NCBI GenBank assembly: GCA_020052635.1 | Contig: JAGVOR010000057.1 | Span: 1 to 8,654, forward strand | DNA length: 8,654 nt | DNA from: Candidatus Omnitrophota bacterium | GTDB taxonomy: Bacteria; Omnitrophota; Gorgyraeia; Gygaellales; Profunditerraquicolaceae | Direction of reading: 5' to 3' | Part shown: piece after piece, positions 1 through 5,662 of the stretch | How positions within the stretch are numbered: the stretch's first letter is position 1 | How the letters are laid out: every line of letters starts with the position of its first letter | Program-made: the position numbers and the translations under genes | Notes under the pieces: model-generated | What the model saw: only the letters and a program-made list of their open reading frames with translations | What the model was told of the DNA's origin: nothing | Database searches by the model: none

Positions 1-367
1 AATTCATTGGAGCACTGCTAAAACCGTAAGTTATCAGTTGCGGATGGGAACCGCGATTGAAGAATTGGCGGCGAAATTCGCCTTTAGGGCAGACAAATTT
101 TCCGCAATCGCCGGTTCTCATCTGCGTCCGGAGATTGAAGGTACCGTGTTTAAGCTCGGTTTAGGTGAAGTTTCCAATCCGGTTAAGGTTGATACCCAAT
201 ATTTTATCTTTAAGTTGGATGAAATTATTCCCAGCCAGCCGCAAACTCTGGTTCAGTCTCAGGACAAAATTCAGGCTTATTTATTCGAAAAGAAAATGCA
301 AGAAGAATTGGCTAAATGGTTAGATGAGCTTAAAAAACAATCCTACATTAAAATCCTCGAAAATTAG
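1..367 (+). CDS. SurA/PpiC-type peptidyl-prolyl isomerase, C-terminal part (5' end outside window)
   Basis: The reading frame is open from base 2 and ends at TAG 365-367, leaving about 121 C-terminal residues. The segment G-x-A-I-E-E-L-A-x-K-F, then a loop ending in L-R-P-E-I-E, then L-G-x-G-E-V-S-x-P-V-K-V and Y-F-I-F-K-L-D-E is the second half of a parvulin rotamase domain. A charged helix follows (from about Q-D-K-I-Q to K-W-L-D-E-L-K-K). These proteins help fold outer membrane proteins in the periplasm. The N-terminal signal peptide and chaperone domain would lie upstream and cannot be checked. Position directly before pdxA and rsmA matches surA in E. coli, but the sequence alone does not separate SurA from other PpiC-like foldases. 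The last 44 bases overlap pdxA. Confidence 0.8.
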   Translation, partial: IHWSTAKTVSYQLRMGTAIEELAAKFAFRADKFSAIAGSHLRPEIEGTVFKLGLGEVSNPVKVDTQYFIFKLDEIIPSQPQTLVQSQDKIQAYLFEKKMQEELAKWLDELKKQSYIKILEN

Positions 368-1316
368 AGTCGGCTTAACTATCGGTGACCCTGCGGGGAT
401 CGGTCCGTTAATTGCGCTAAAAGCTGTTAAGCGATTGGGGAAAAAAGCTTTTTTTACATTGATCGGAGACCGTCGAGTTTTAATCGCCGCCGCGGCCCTG
501 GCAAAAATCTCACTGCCTGCATGCGAATACGCTGATCTACCTAATCTTTACGGGAGAAATTTTAAATTCGGCCGCTCTAGCGCGCAAAGCGGCAAAGCTT
601 CATTAGAATATTTAGATGCTGCTTTAAGCTTAATTAAAGACCGCCGCATTGACTGTTTGGTTACCTGTCCGGTTTCCAAAGAGGCGATTAACCTTGCGGG
701 AGTCAAGTTTTTCGGGCATACCGAATATTTAGCTAAGCAAACGGCAAGCCGTCAGATCGTCATGCTGCTGGTGAATGATAAAATCCGTTTTAGTTTATTG
801 ACCCGCCATTTGCCTTTAAATGATGTTTGCCGCAACCTAAAAGCCGCCCTGATTAAACGTAACCTGTTAAATACGGTCACGGGATTGAAAAAATTATTTT
901 TGATCAAGAAGCCAAAATTGGTGGTTTGTGGAGTTAACCCGCACGCTTCGGATAACGGAGTTATCGGCCAAGAGGAGAATAAAATCCTATCCCCGGTAAT
1001 TAAAAGTTTAAACCGGAAATTCGGTTCTTCCGTGATCGCCGGGCCGGTTAGTGCGGATGTGGCGATCGCGCAGGCCGCAGAGGGCAAGTATGATTGTGTG
1101 ATTGCCGCCTACCATGATCAGGCTTTAATCGCACTTAAGCTAACCGGTTTTGACCGGGGGGTAAACCTTACTTTAGGCCTGCCTTTTGTGCGGACTTCAC
1201 CCCTGCATGGCACTGCTTTTGATATTGCCGCTCACCCCCGCCTGGTAAATCCGGCTTCTTTAGTTTCAGCAATCGAACTGGCGATAAAATGCACATTAAA
1301 CCGAAAAAAAGCCTAG
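324..1316 (+). CDS. pdxA: 4-hydroxythreonine-4-phosphate dehydrogenase PdxA
   Basis: PdxA oxidises 4-phosphohydroxy-L-threonine with NAD(P) in the DXP-dependent pyridoxal phosphate pathway in the cytoplasm. The 330 residues match the usual family length. Visible motifs are TIGDPAGIGP (19-28), CPVSKEAI (115-122), GHTE (131-134), RHLPL (161-165), NPHASDNG (205-212) and YHDQ (263-266). By alignment from memory with the E. coli enzyme, His162, His207 and His264 are the metal ligands and Lys272, Asn281 and Arg290 bind substrate. Oddities are Leu294 in TSPLHGTAFD, where Asp normally precedes His, and loss of the usual AGxGxA segment just after it. ATG 324 gives the family length although it lies inside the upstream gene and has no clear ribosome binding site, which suggests coupled translation. 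The 3' end overlaps rsmA by 28 bases. Confidence 0.96.
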   Translation: MSLKNNPTLKSSKIRVGLTIGDPAGIGPLIALKAVKRLGKKAFFTLIGDRRVLIAAAALAKISLPACEYADLPNLYGRNFKFGRSSAQSGKASLEYLDAALSLIKDRRIDCLVTCPVSKEAINLAGVKFFGHTEYLAKQTASRQIVMLLVNDKIRFSLLTRHLPLNDVCRNLKAALIKRNLLNTVTGLKKLFLIKKPKLVVCGVNPHASDNGVIGQEENKILSPVIKSLNRKFGSSVIAGPVSADVAIAQAAEGKYDCVIAAYHDQALIALKLTGFDRGVNLTLGLPFVRTSPLHGTAFDIAAHPRLVNPASLVSAIELAIKCTLNRKKA

Positions 1317-2104
1317 GCCAGAATTTTCTAACCGACAAAAATATCCAACATAAAATCATCCAAGCCTGTAAACTCGGCCCTGAAGATATCGTTTTGGAGA
1401 TCGGTTCCGGCCGCGGAGATTTAACCGCTTTGATTGCCCAGAAGGTAAAGCAGGTTTATGCGCTCGAACTTGATTGGCGGCTTTATCCGTTACTGGAAGC
1501 ATCTTTGTCGGCCCATGAAAATTGCCGGATTATCAAAAACGATATTTTAAAATTTGATTTAGATGAGTTTCTCCGCAATAATGGCGTCGAACAAAAGATT
1601 AAAATAATCGGTAATATCCCCTATTACATTACCAGCCCGATTATTGAACATCTTATCCGTTACCGTCAAAGGATAGGGCGGGCATTTTTAACCGTGCAGA
1701 AGGAATTCGGGCAGCGGATCAGATCTTGCCCTGGTTCAAAAGCCTACGGTTCTTTCAGCTGTTTTGTTCAATACTATGCCAAACCCGAAATTATTTTTGA
1801 AATTAGCAGGAATAGCTTTAAGCCTGTGCCCAAGGTCGACTCCTGTTTCTTATCCTTTGCCTTTAGAGAGCAGGCCCCGGTTAGGGTGTATAATGAAGAA
1901 AGTTTTTTTAAGCTCATCCGCAGGGCTTTTAATCAGAGAAGAAAAACCTTAAGAAATAGCCTGCAGGGTTTAGTGGAGAAAGCCAGGCTGGAAGCTTATT
2001 TACTCGGGCAAGGCATCGATAAAAATGTGCGGCCGGAGGATATTTCCCTTGAGCAGTTTGCCAGCCTGTACAATTTCCTTGAACCGGCTGCCCGGATTTC
2101 TTAA
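1289..2104 (+). CDS. rsmA: 16S rRNA dimethyladenosine transferase RsmA (KsgA)
   Basis: RsmA dimethylates two adjacent adenosines in the 3'-terminal helix 45 of 16S rRNA (A1518 and A1519 in E. coli) using S-adenosylmethionine, late in small subunit assembly. The 271 residues carry the family features in order: KKSLGQNFL (6-14), SAM-binding motif EIGSGRGDLT (37-46), an acidic ribose-binding region near LELD (59-62), NDIL (84-87), catalytic motif NIPYYIT (109-115), QKEF (137-140), VPKVDS (180-185) and the basic stretch RRAFNQRRKTLRNSL (211-225). The ATG at 1289 lies inside the end of pdxA and gives the expected N-terminus, so the overlap is probably real. No strong ribosome binding site precedes it. 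No intrinsic terminator follows the gene, and the next promoter begins within about 20 bases of the stop. Confidence 0.97.
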   Translation: MHIKPKKSLGQNFLTDKNIQHKIIQACKLGPEDIVLEIGSGRGDLTALIAQKVKQVYALELDWRLYPLLEASLSAHENCRIIKNDILKFDLDEFLRNNGVEQKIKIIGNIPYYITSPIIEHLIRYRQRIGRAFLTVQKEFGQRIRSCPGSKAYGSFSCFVQYYAKPEIIFEISRNSFKPVPKVDSCFLSFAFREQAPVRVYNEESFFKLIRRAFNQRRKTLRNSLQGLVEKARLEAYLLGQGIDKNVRPEDISLEQFASLYNFLEPAARIS

Positions 2105-2150
2105 AATATATAAAAAATATCTTGACAAAGGCCATATCTTGAGATAAACT
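2103..2150 (+). promoter_or_regulatory. Predicted sigma-70-type promoter P1 with AT-rich upstream element
   Basis: A perfect -35 hexamer TTGACA (2122-2127) is followed by a 17-base spacer and a -10-like TAAACT (2145-2150, 4 of 6 consensus bases). The 20 bases before the -35 are almost pure A and T, like an UP element. The inferred start is near 2157. It is placed to drive tRNA-Thr and probably everything through rpoB, since no terminator was seen downstream. Confidence 0.7.
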
Positions 2151-2172
2151 CTTTTACTTACACAAATATCCA

Positions 2173-2202
2173 TTGACTCAACAATAAAACCAGAGTAATA
2201 CT
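2173..2202 (+). promoter_or_regulatory. Possible second promoter P2
   Basis: TTGACT (2173-2178, 5 of 6) is followed after 18 bases by AATACT (2197-2202, 4 of 6). A 17-base spacing to TAATAC is also possible but weaker. It could act in tandem with P1, as is common ahead of stable RNA and ribosomal operons. The match could be chance in this AT-rich region. Confidence 0.3.
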
Positions 2203-2284
2203 TTAGAAAAAGAAATAGTTTGAATAATTTCTTGGGGGTTGTTTTTTTGTTTTATGGCTTAACCGACAAAGCGAATCCATTTCT
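2203..2284 (+). other. Leader ahead of tRNA-Thr, no gene seen
   Basis: The segment contains no plausible gene. A 7-bp AT-rich inverted repeat (2210-2216 with 2227-2233) is followed by a run of five G (2234-2238) and seven T (2242-2248). This is not a normal intrinsic terminator because the stem is AT-rich and the T run does not abut it. It would be removed as the 5' leader of the tRNA transcript by RNase P. Confidence 0.4.
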
Positions 2285-2356
2285 GCTGGAGTAGCTCAGT
2301 TGGCAGAGCACGTCCTTGGTAAGGACGGGGTCACGAGTTCAATTCTCGTCTCCAGC
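2285..2356 (+). tRNA. tRNA-Thr (anticodon GGU)
   Basis: A full cloverleaf folds: acceptor GCTGGAG (2285-2291) with CTCCAGC (2350-2356), D stem GCTC/GAGC, anticodon stem CGTCC/GGACG with loop TTGGTAA, five-base variable loop GGGTC, T stem ACGAG/CTCGT with loop TTCAATT. The anticodon GGT reads ACC and ACU. The discriminator is T2357 and CCA is not encoded, so the tail must be added by CCA-adding enzyme. In many bacteria a tRNA-Thr sits just before tuf; here tuf is absent and rpmG follows. Confidence 0.97.
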
Positions 2357-2363
2357 TTTAAAC

Positions 2364-2373
2364 GAGGCCGCAA
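2364..2373 (+). repeat. GAGGCCGCAA direct repeat, copy 1
   Basis: This 10-base sequence recurs exactly at 2596-2605. Copy 1 lies just after tRNA-Thr and copy 2 at the rpmG stop codon, so the pair brackets rpmG. Each copy leads into a hairpin. Confidence 0.6.
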
Positions 2374-2395
2374 AATTTTCGGAAAAAATTTTGCG
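2369..2395 (+). other. Perfect 11-bp inverted repeat between tRNA-Thr and rpmG
   Basis: CGCAAAATTTT (2369-2379) pairs perfectly with AAAATTTTGCG (2385-2395) across a five-base loop CGGAA. The stem is AT-rich inside and GC-capped, and no T run follows its base, so it is unlikely to be an intrinsic terminator. It may protect or mark the 3' side after tRNA-Thr processing, or be a scar at the position where tuf is usually found. Confidence 0.65.
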
Positions 2396-2447
2396 CAAGC
2401 TTCGAGTCGACGGTAAGTAAAGACGGGACAAAAAAACTAAAATTACA

Positions 2448-2597
2448 ATGCGTGAAACGATAACCTTAGAGTGCACGGTTTGCAAAAATAGAAATTATAC
2501 GACGAGCAAAAATAAAAAGTTGCATCAGGATAGGCTGGAGCTGAGCAAGTTCTGCAATTCCTGTCATAAGCACACCCCGCATAAAGAAATTAAGTGA
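2448..2597 (+). CDS. rpmG: 50S ribosomal protein bL33, zinc-ribbon form
   Basis: This 49-residue gene encodes large subunit protein L33, which sits near the E site. It starts [13 protein letters not shown] and ends [10 protein letters not shown]; the middle has N-Y-T-T-S-K-N-K-K and D-R-L-E-L-S-K-F-C. Two CxxC pairs (Cys9/Cys12 and Cys35/Cys38) form the zinc-binding C+ version. The length is normal. No strong ribosome binding site is visible before ATG 2448; the upstream bases are A-rich with GGGA about 20 bases away. It lies between two tRNA genes, in the usual place before secE, and its stop codon overlaps the second GAGGCCGCAA copy. Confidence 0.96.
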   Translation: MRETITLECTVCKNRNYTTSKNKKLHQDRLELSKFCNSCHKHTPHKEIK

Positions 2598-2605
2598 GGC
2601 CGCAA
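2596..2605 (+). repeat. GAGGCCGCAA direct repeat, copy 2
   Basis: This is an exact match to 2364-2373. It begins inside the rpmG stop codon and runs into the hairpin at 2611-2631. Confidence 0.6.
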
Positions 2606-2610
2606 CTTAG

Positions 2611-2631
2611 GCCGGCAGTTTTTTAGCCGGC
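2611..2631 (+). other. GC-rich hairpin between rpmG and tRNA-Trp
   Basis: GCCGGC (2611-2616) pairs with GCCGGC (2626-2631) over a nine-base loop AGTTTTTTA. The T run is in the loop rather than after the stem, so this does not look like a terminator on this strand. It may separate rpmG from the 5' leader of tRNA-Trp during processing or protect the rpmG 3' end. Confidence 0.5.
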
Positions 2632-2648
2632 GTCAGGCTTAAAATTTT

Positions 2649-2719
2649 AGGAGCGTCGGTTAATGGCAAACCAACGGTCTCCAAAACCGTGACTGCAGGT
2701 TCGAGCCCTGCCGCTCCTG
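2649..2719 (+). tRNA. tRNA-Trp (anticodon CCA)
   Basis: The cloverleaf has acceptor AGGAGCG (2649-2655) with CGCTCCT (2712-2718), D stem GGTT/AACC with loop AATGGCA, anticodon stem ACGGT/ACCGT with loop CTCCAAA, and T stem GCAGG/CCTGC with loop TTCGAGC. The variable loop has only four bases (GACT). The discriminator is G2719, usual for tRNA-Trp, and CCA is not encoded. tRNA-Trp directly before secE-nusG is a conserved arrangement in several phyla. Confidence 0.97.
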
Positions 2720-2768
2720 TGGAATTCAGAAATGTTCCGGGGTGGCGGGTTTTTAGGGGTGATCGGCA

Positions 2769-2960
2769 ATGAGTATTTTAGCAAAACCCATAAATTTTCT
2801 AAAGGAAGTCAGGGCTGAATTAAGTAAAGTTTCCTGGTCAACCAGGAAAGAACTGTTGGCTTCCACGGTGCTGGTGATCACGGTGACTTTGATTATGACG
2901 GCTTTTATCGGGATCGTGGATTTAGCTTTATCAAAATTCTTAAGCGTGGTATTTAAATAA
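2769..2960 (+). CDS. secE: Preprotein translocase subunit SecE
   Basis: SecE is the small essential membrane subunit that clamps the SecY channel. This 63-residue protein is the short single-span form. It has an amphipathic N-terminal helix with the conserved stretch VRAELSKVSWSTRKEL (14-29), then one hydrophobic span of about residues 30-55. A ribosome binding site AGGGGTGA (2755-2762) lies six bases before ATG. The stop TAA shares its last base with the start of nusG, so translation of the two is probably coupled. The size and the nusG neighbour make the identification firm. Confidence 0.96.
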   Translation: MSILAKPINFLKEVRAELSKVSWSTRKELLASTVLVITVTLIMTAFIGIVDLALSKFLSVVFK

Positions 2961-3487
2961 TGAAAAATTGGTACGTGGTCCATACTCAAACGGGGATCGA
3001 AGAAAAGGTTAAGACTTCGCTGGATAAGCGGATTCAGGCTTCCAGTTTGCAGGAAGCTATCTCGAATGTAATTATTCCTACCGAACAGGTTTCAGAGGTC
3101 CGTTCCGGCAAAAAGAAGATCACTCAGAGAAAATTTTTCCCGGGGTACTTGCTGGTTGAAATGGACCTTAACGAGCAAACCTATCTTTTTGTCAAAAACT
3201 CACCTGGGGTTACCGGTTTTATCGGCTTAGGCCGCCAGCCCGTGCCGCTGCCTCAGGAGGAAGTCGATAATATTCTTAAGCGCACCAAAGAAACGGCCGC
3301 CAAACCTTCGCCTAAAATTGTATTCGAAAAGGGCGAACAGGTAAGGGTTAATGAAGGGCCATTCTTGAACTTTAACGGAACGATCGAAGAGGTTTATCCC
3401 GAAAAGGGTAAAATTAAAGTTAGTGTTTCGATTTTCGGACGATCGACGCCGGTAGAATTGGAATACTGGCAGGTGGAGAAGATATAA
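2960..3487 (+). CDS. nusG: Transcription termination/antitermination protein NusG
   Basis: NusG binds the RNA polymerase clamp, affects pausing and Rho-dependent termination, and links polymerase to the ribosome through S10. The 175 residues show the NGN domain starting [15 protein letters not shown] (3-17), with the signature [10 protein letters not shown] (59-68) and SPGVTGFIG (81-89). A linker follows, then a C-terminal KOW domain from about 122, with [11 protein letters not shown] (125-135) and FNGTIEEV (138-145). The length is standard, with no inserted domain II. The gene overlaps secE by one base and ends two bases before rplK. Confidence 0.97.
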   Translation: MKNWYVVHTQTGIEEKVKTSLDKRIQASSLQEAISNVIIPTEQVSEVRSGKKKITQRKFFPGYLLVEMDLNEQTYLFVKNSPGVTGFIGLGRQPVPLPQEEVDNILKRTKETAAKPSPKIVFEKGEQVRVNEGPFLNFNGTIEEVYPEKGKIKVSVSIFGRSTPVELEYWQVEKI

Positions 3488-3489
3488 CC

Positions 3490-3918
3490 ATGGCGACTAA
3501 ACCGATTAAAGCGCAAATCAAACTGCATGTCCCGGGAGCGCAAGCTAATCCTGCTCCTCCGGTCGGCCCGGCTTTAGGGCAGCATGGGGTCAATATTATG
3601 CAGTTTTGTAAAGCATTCAACGATCAGACTAAAGGTAAGGATGGATTAATCCTGCCGGTAGTGATCAGTGTTTTTGAAGACCGTTCCTTTACCTTTATTA
3701 TTAAGAGCCCGCCCACTTCGATTTTGTTGAAAAGGGCGGCTAATTTAGCCAAGGCCTCAGGAACAAGCGGCAAAGAAACGATTGGTAAAGTCACGGCCAA
3801 ACAAATCGAAGAAATTGCCAAACTCAAATTGCCGGATTTAAATACCGGTAATTTGAAGCAAGCGATCAAATCCGTAGAAGGAACTGCCCGGAGCATGGGG
3901 ATTGCGATTGAAGGATAG
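3490..3918 (+). CDS. rplK: 50S ribosomal protein uL11
   Basis: L11 binds the GTPase-associated region of 23S rRNA at the base of the stalk. The 142-residue length is standard. The proline-rich N-terminal region [20 protein letters not shown] (21-40) is the classic signature, followed by FEDRSFTFI (62-70) and the C-terminal rRNA-binding domain with PDLNTG (115-120) and EGTARSMGI (130-138). GGTGGAG (3472-3478) inside the end of nusG can serve as ribosome binding site. The gap from nusG is only two bases, so there is no room for the L1-binding leader found before rplK in E. coli. That control may have moved to the next spacer. Confidence 0.97.
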   Translation: MATKPIKAQIKLHVPGAQANPAPPVGPALGQHGVNIMQFCKAFNDQTKGKDGLILPVVISVFEDRSFTFIIKSPPTSILLKRAANLAKASGTSGKETIGKVTAKQIEEIAKLKLPDLNTGNLKQAIKSVEGTARSMGIAIEG

Positions 3919-3922
3919 TCCC

Positions 3923-3990
3923 GCACCTTCTTTTTAAGGTGGCCAGGGGTTTTAATAATAGATTTAATCTAGAAAATAAATAGAAGGTGC
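3923..3990 (+). promoter_or_regulatory. Predicted RNA switch covering the rplA ribosome binding site
   Basis: GCACCTTCT (3923-3931) is a perfect 9-bp complement of AGAAGGTGC (3982-3990), which holds the rplA Shine-Dalgarno sequence four bases before its ATG. The same left arm can instead form a local hairpin: CACCTT (3924-3929) with AAGGTG (3936-3941). The two pairings exclude each other. A small hairpin TAGAT/ATCTA (3959-3971) sits inside the long fold. The left arm resembles the 16S rRNA 3' tail. The pairing is seen directly; a role in control of L1 synthesis, perhaps by L1 itself, is inferred. Confidence 0.55.
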
Positions 3991-3993
3991 AGG

Positions 3994-4674
3994 ATGAAAA
4001 AACAGAGTAAAAGATATAAAGAAGCGGCTAAGCAGACGGCCCCGGAAAAATTTTTCCAGCTGAAAGAGGCGGTTGCGGTATTAAAACAAATGCCTAAGCC
4101 TAAATTTGACGGTTCGGTAGACCTGCATTTTAACCTTAGTATTGATACTAAGAAAAGCGATCAGATGATCCGCGGGACGGTAGTTTTGCCCCATGGTACG
4201 GGCAAGAAAATCAGAATCGCGGTATTTTGCAAAGGGGAGCATGAGCGCCAGGCCAGGGAAGCTAAAGCCGATTATGTGGGGGCTAATGAATTAATGGATA
4301 AAGTTGCCGCCGGGTTTCTGGATTTTGATTGCGCTATCGCCACTCCCGAAATGATGAAAGATTTAAGCAAGCTGGGTAAGGTATTGGGGCCGCGCGGCCT
4401 GATGCCCAGCCCTAAAACCGGTACTGTGACTAATGATATCGCTAAAGCCATTGAAGATTTAAGGAAGGGAAAAGTGGAATTTAGGGTCGATAAGCAGGGG
4501 GGGATGCATTTGTCAGTCGGCAAGCTTTCTTTTGCCGAGGAGCAGATTACCGATAATGCGGCCAAAGTGATTGAGGCGGTTAATGAGTCCCGCCCGGCTT
4601 CGGTCAAGGGCAAGTTCGTAAAAAGTTTAAGTATTACCACTTCAATGAATCCAGGTTTAAGGATCGTTTGCTAA
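3994..4674 (+). CDS. rplA: 50S ribosomal protein uL1
   Basis: L1 forms the mobile stalk at the E site and, in well-studied bacteria, represses its own operon by binding mRNA. The 226 residues match the family. The first domain has KFDGSVDLHFNL (37-48) and RGTVVLPHGTGK (60-71). The second has FDCAIATPEMM (111-121) and LGPRGLMPSPKTGTV (131-145), and the C-terminal half has FRVDKQGG (163-170). Ser139 replaces the Asn usual in GLMPNPK, and the C-terminal SMNPGLRI replaces the common TMGPG form; both are minor. ATG 3994 follows AAGGTG closely, and that site can be hidden by the upstream fold. The gene ends one base before rplJ. Confidence 0.97.
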   Translation: MKKQSKRYKEAAKQTAPEKFFQLKEAVAVLKQMPKPKFDGSVDLHFNLSIDTKKSDQMIRGTVVLPHGTGKKIRIAVFCKGEHERQAREAKADYVGANELMDKVAAGFLDFDCAIATPEMMKDLSKLGKVLGPRGLMPSPKTGTVTNDIAKAIEDLRKGKVEFRVDKQGGMHLSVGKLSFAEEQITDNAAKVIEAVNESRPASVKGKFVKSLSITTSMNPGLRIVC

Positions 4675-4675
4675 A

Positions 4676-5203
4676 ATGAAAAAAGTCGGTCAATTAGTCA
4701 AAGAAGCCTCAGAAAGCAGGATTAAAAATACTTTTAAATCCGCGCAAGGTTTGATCATCGTAAAATATTCGGGAGTATCCAGCCCCGATATGAGCAGTCT
4801 GAGAAAAACCCTTAAGGGTTCAGGGGCGGATCTTTTTGTAGTTAAAAATAGTATCGCCCGCCGGGCAATGAAGGATTTAGGCTTAGATGGCCTGATCCCT
4901 GCCGTGGAAACCCCCTGCGGAATGGTTTTTTTCAAAGACGAACCGGTGGATACTTCGCGGATATTATGCGCTTTCCGTAAAGAGCATGAAAAATTAGTGC
5001 TGGAAGGCGGGATGCTGCAGGATAAATTGATTACTTTAAAAGATATTGAACTGATGAGCACTTTGCCTTCCAAGGATGTTTTAAGGGGCAAGGTGGTCGT
5101 AGCCTTAAATGGCCCGATTGCGAAATTTGTGATTGTATTAAACGCAACCCTCAAAAAATTAGTGGTTTGTTTGGACCAAATCAGACAGAAAAAGACAAGT
5201 TAA
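4676..5203 (+). CDS. rplJ: 50S ribosomal protein uL10
   Basis: L10 anchors L7/L12 dimers to the ribosome next to L11. The 175 residues are of usual length. Recognisable parts are the N-terminal helix MKKVGQLVKEASE, GLIIVKYSGV (25-34), VVKNSIARRAM (55-65), LEGGML (109-114) and LPSKDVLRG (130-138). After about residue 140 a long helix would carry the L7/L12 dimer sites. The gene starts one base after the rplA stop, with only a weak TAAGGA about 12 bases upstream, so translation is probably coupled to rplA. The E. coli-type L10 leader is therefore absent from its usual position. Confidence 0.96.
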   Translation: MKKVGQLVKEASESRIKNTFKSAQGLIIVKYSGVSSPDMSSLRKTLKGSGADLFVVKNSIARRAMKDLGLDGLIPAVETPCGMVFFKDEPVDTSRILCAFRKEHEKLVLEGGMLQDKLITLKDIELMSTLPSKDVLRGKVVVALNGPIAKFVIVLNATLKKLVVCLDQIRQKKTS

Positions 5204-5217
5204 TTAATAAGAGCACC

Positions 5218-5246
5218 CCGGCGTTTCTTAGCGGGATACGCACCGG
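5218..5246 (+). other. Weak hairpin in the rplJ-rplL spacer
   Basis: GCGT (5221-5224) pairs with ACGC (5238-5241), extended by CCG (5218-5220) with CGG (5244-5246) across a two-base bulge, around a 13-base loop. No T run follows. It could be an attenuation or processing element that adjusts the L10 to L7/L12 ratio, but the support is only the pairing. Confidence 0.3.
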
Positions 5247-5262
5247 TTAAGCTGCTTAAAAC

Positions 5263-5269
5263 AAGGAGG
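5263..5269 (+). promoter_or_regulatory. Strong ribosome binding site of rplL
   Basis: AAGGAGG lies six bases before the rplL ATG and is the only full-consensus Shine-Dalgarno sequence noticed in the window. This fits the known need for several L7/L12 copies per ribosome against one L10. Confidence 0.85.
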
Positions 5270-5275
5270 AAAGAA

Positions 5276-5662
5276 ATGGCAACTGCGAAGTTAGATGAAT
5301 TAATTAAGTCAATCGAAACGATGAGCGTTTTAGAATTATCCGACCTGGTGAAGGCCCTGGAGGAGAAGTTCGGAGTAAGCGCCAACGTTGCGGTAGCGGC
5401 TGCGCCCGCGGCCGGTGCTGCTGCCGGAGCTGCGCCTGCGGCAGAGGAGAAAACCATCTTTACGGTATTCCTGGCTAATGCCGGGGCTAATAAGATTGCC
5501 GTGATTAAAGAAGTGCGCACGATCACCGCTTTAGGTTTAAAGGAAGCTAAGGATTTAGTGGATGCGGCTCCTAAAGCGATTAAAGAAGGCGTGAATAAAG
5601 ATGAAGCAGCCGAGATGAAAAAGAAATTAGAAGCTGCCGGCGCCACCGTAGAATTAAAGTAA
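5276..5662 (+). CDS. rplL: 50S ribosomal protein bL12 (L7/L12)
   Basis: L7/L12 is the multicopy stalk protein that recruits and stimulates translation GTPases. The 128-residue protein has the three expected parts: an N-terminal dimerisation domain (about 1-38), a flexible Ala/Pro/Gly hinge (about 39-57) and a compact C-terminal domain (about 58-128). The C-terminal domain has the factor-binding stretch [10 protein letters not shown] (72-81) and [20 protein letters not shown] (87-106), and the protein ends in the typical GATVELK. The start is fixed by a perfect ribosome binding site. The stop codon TAA is also the first unit of the AGTAA array in the following spacer. Confidence 0.98.
   Translation: MATAKLDELIKSIETMSVLELSDLVKALEEKFGVSANVAVAAAPAAGAAAGAAPAAEEKTIFTVFLANAGANKIAVIKEVRTITALGLKEAKDLVDAAPKAIKEGVNKDEAAEMKKKLEAAGATVELK

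Noticed and set aside
2149..2157. BoxA-like CTCTTTTAC near P1
   Set aside because: It lies at or before the inferred transcription start of P1, so it would not be in the RNA, and no boxB or boxC partner was found.
2210..2248. Possible intrinsic terminator or attenuator before tRNA-Thr
   Set aside because: The stem is AT-only apart from one pair, and eight bases including five G separate it from the T run, so the geometry is wrong.
2411..2427. Possible decayed second tRNA-Thr (GGTAAG...GACGGG resembles the anticodon arm)
   Set aside because: Only two short matches with an insertion between them; no acceptor or T arm can be drawn.
2611..2631. Intrinsic terminator after rpmG
   Set aside because: The T run is in the loop and the stem is followed by GTCAGG, not T residues.
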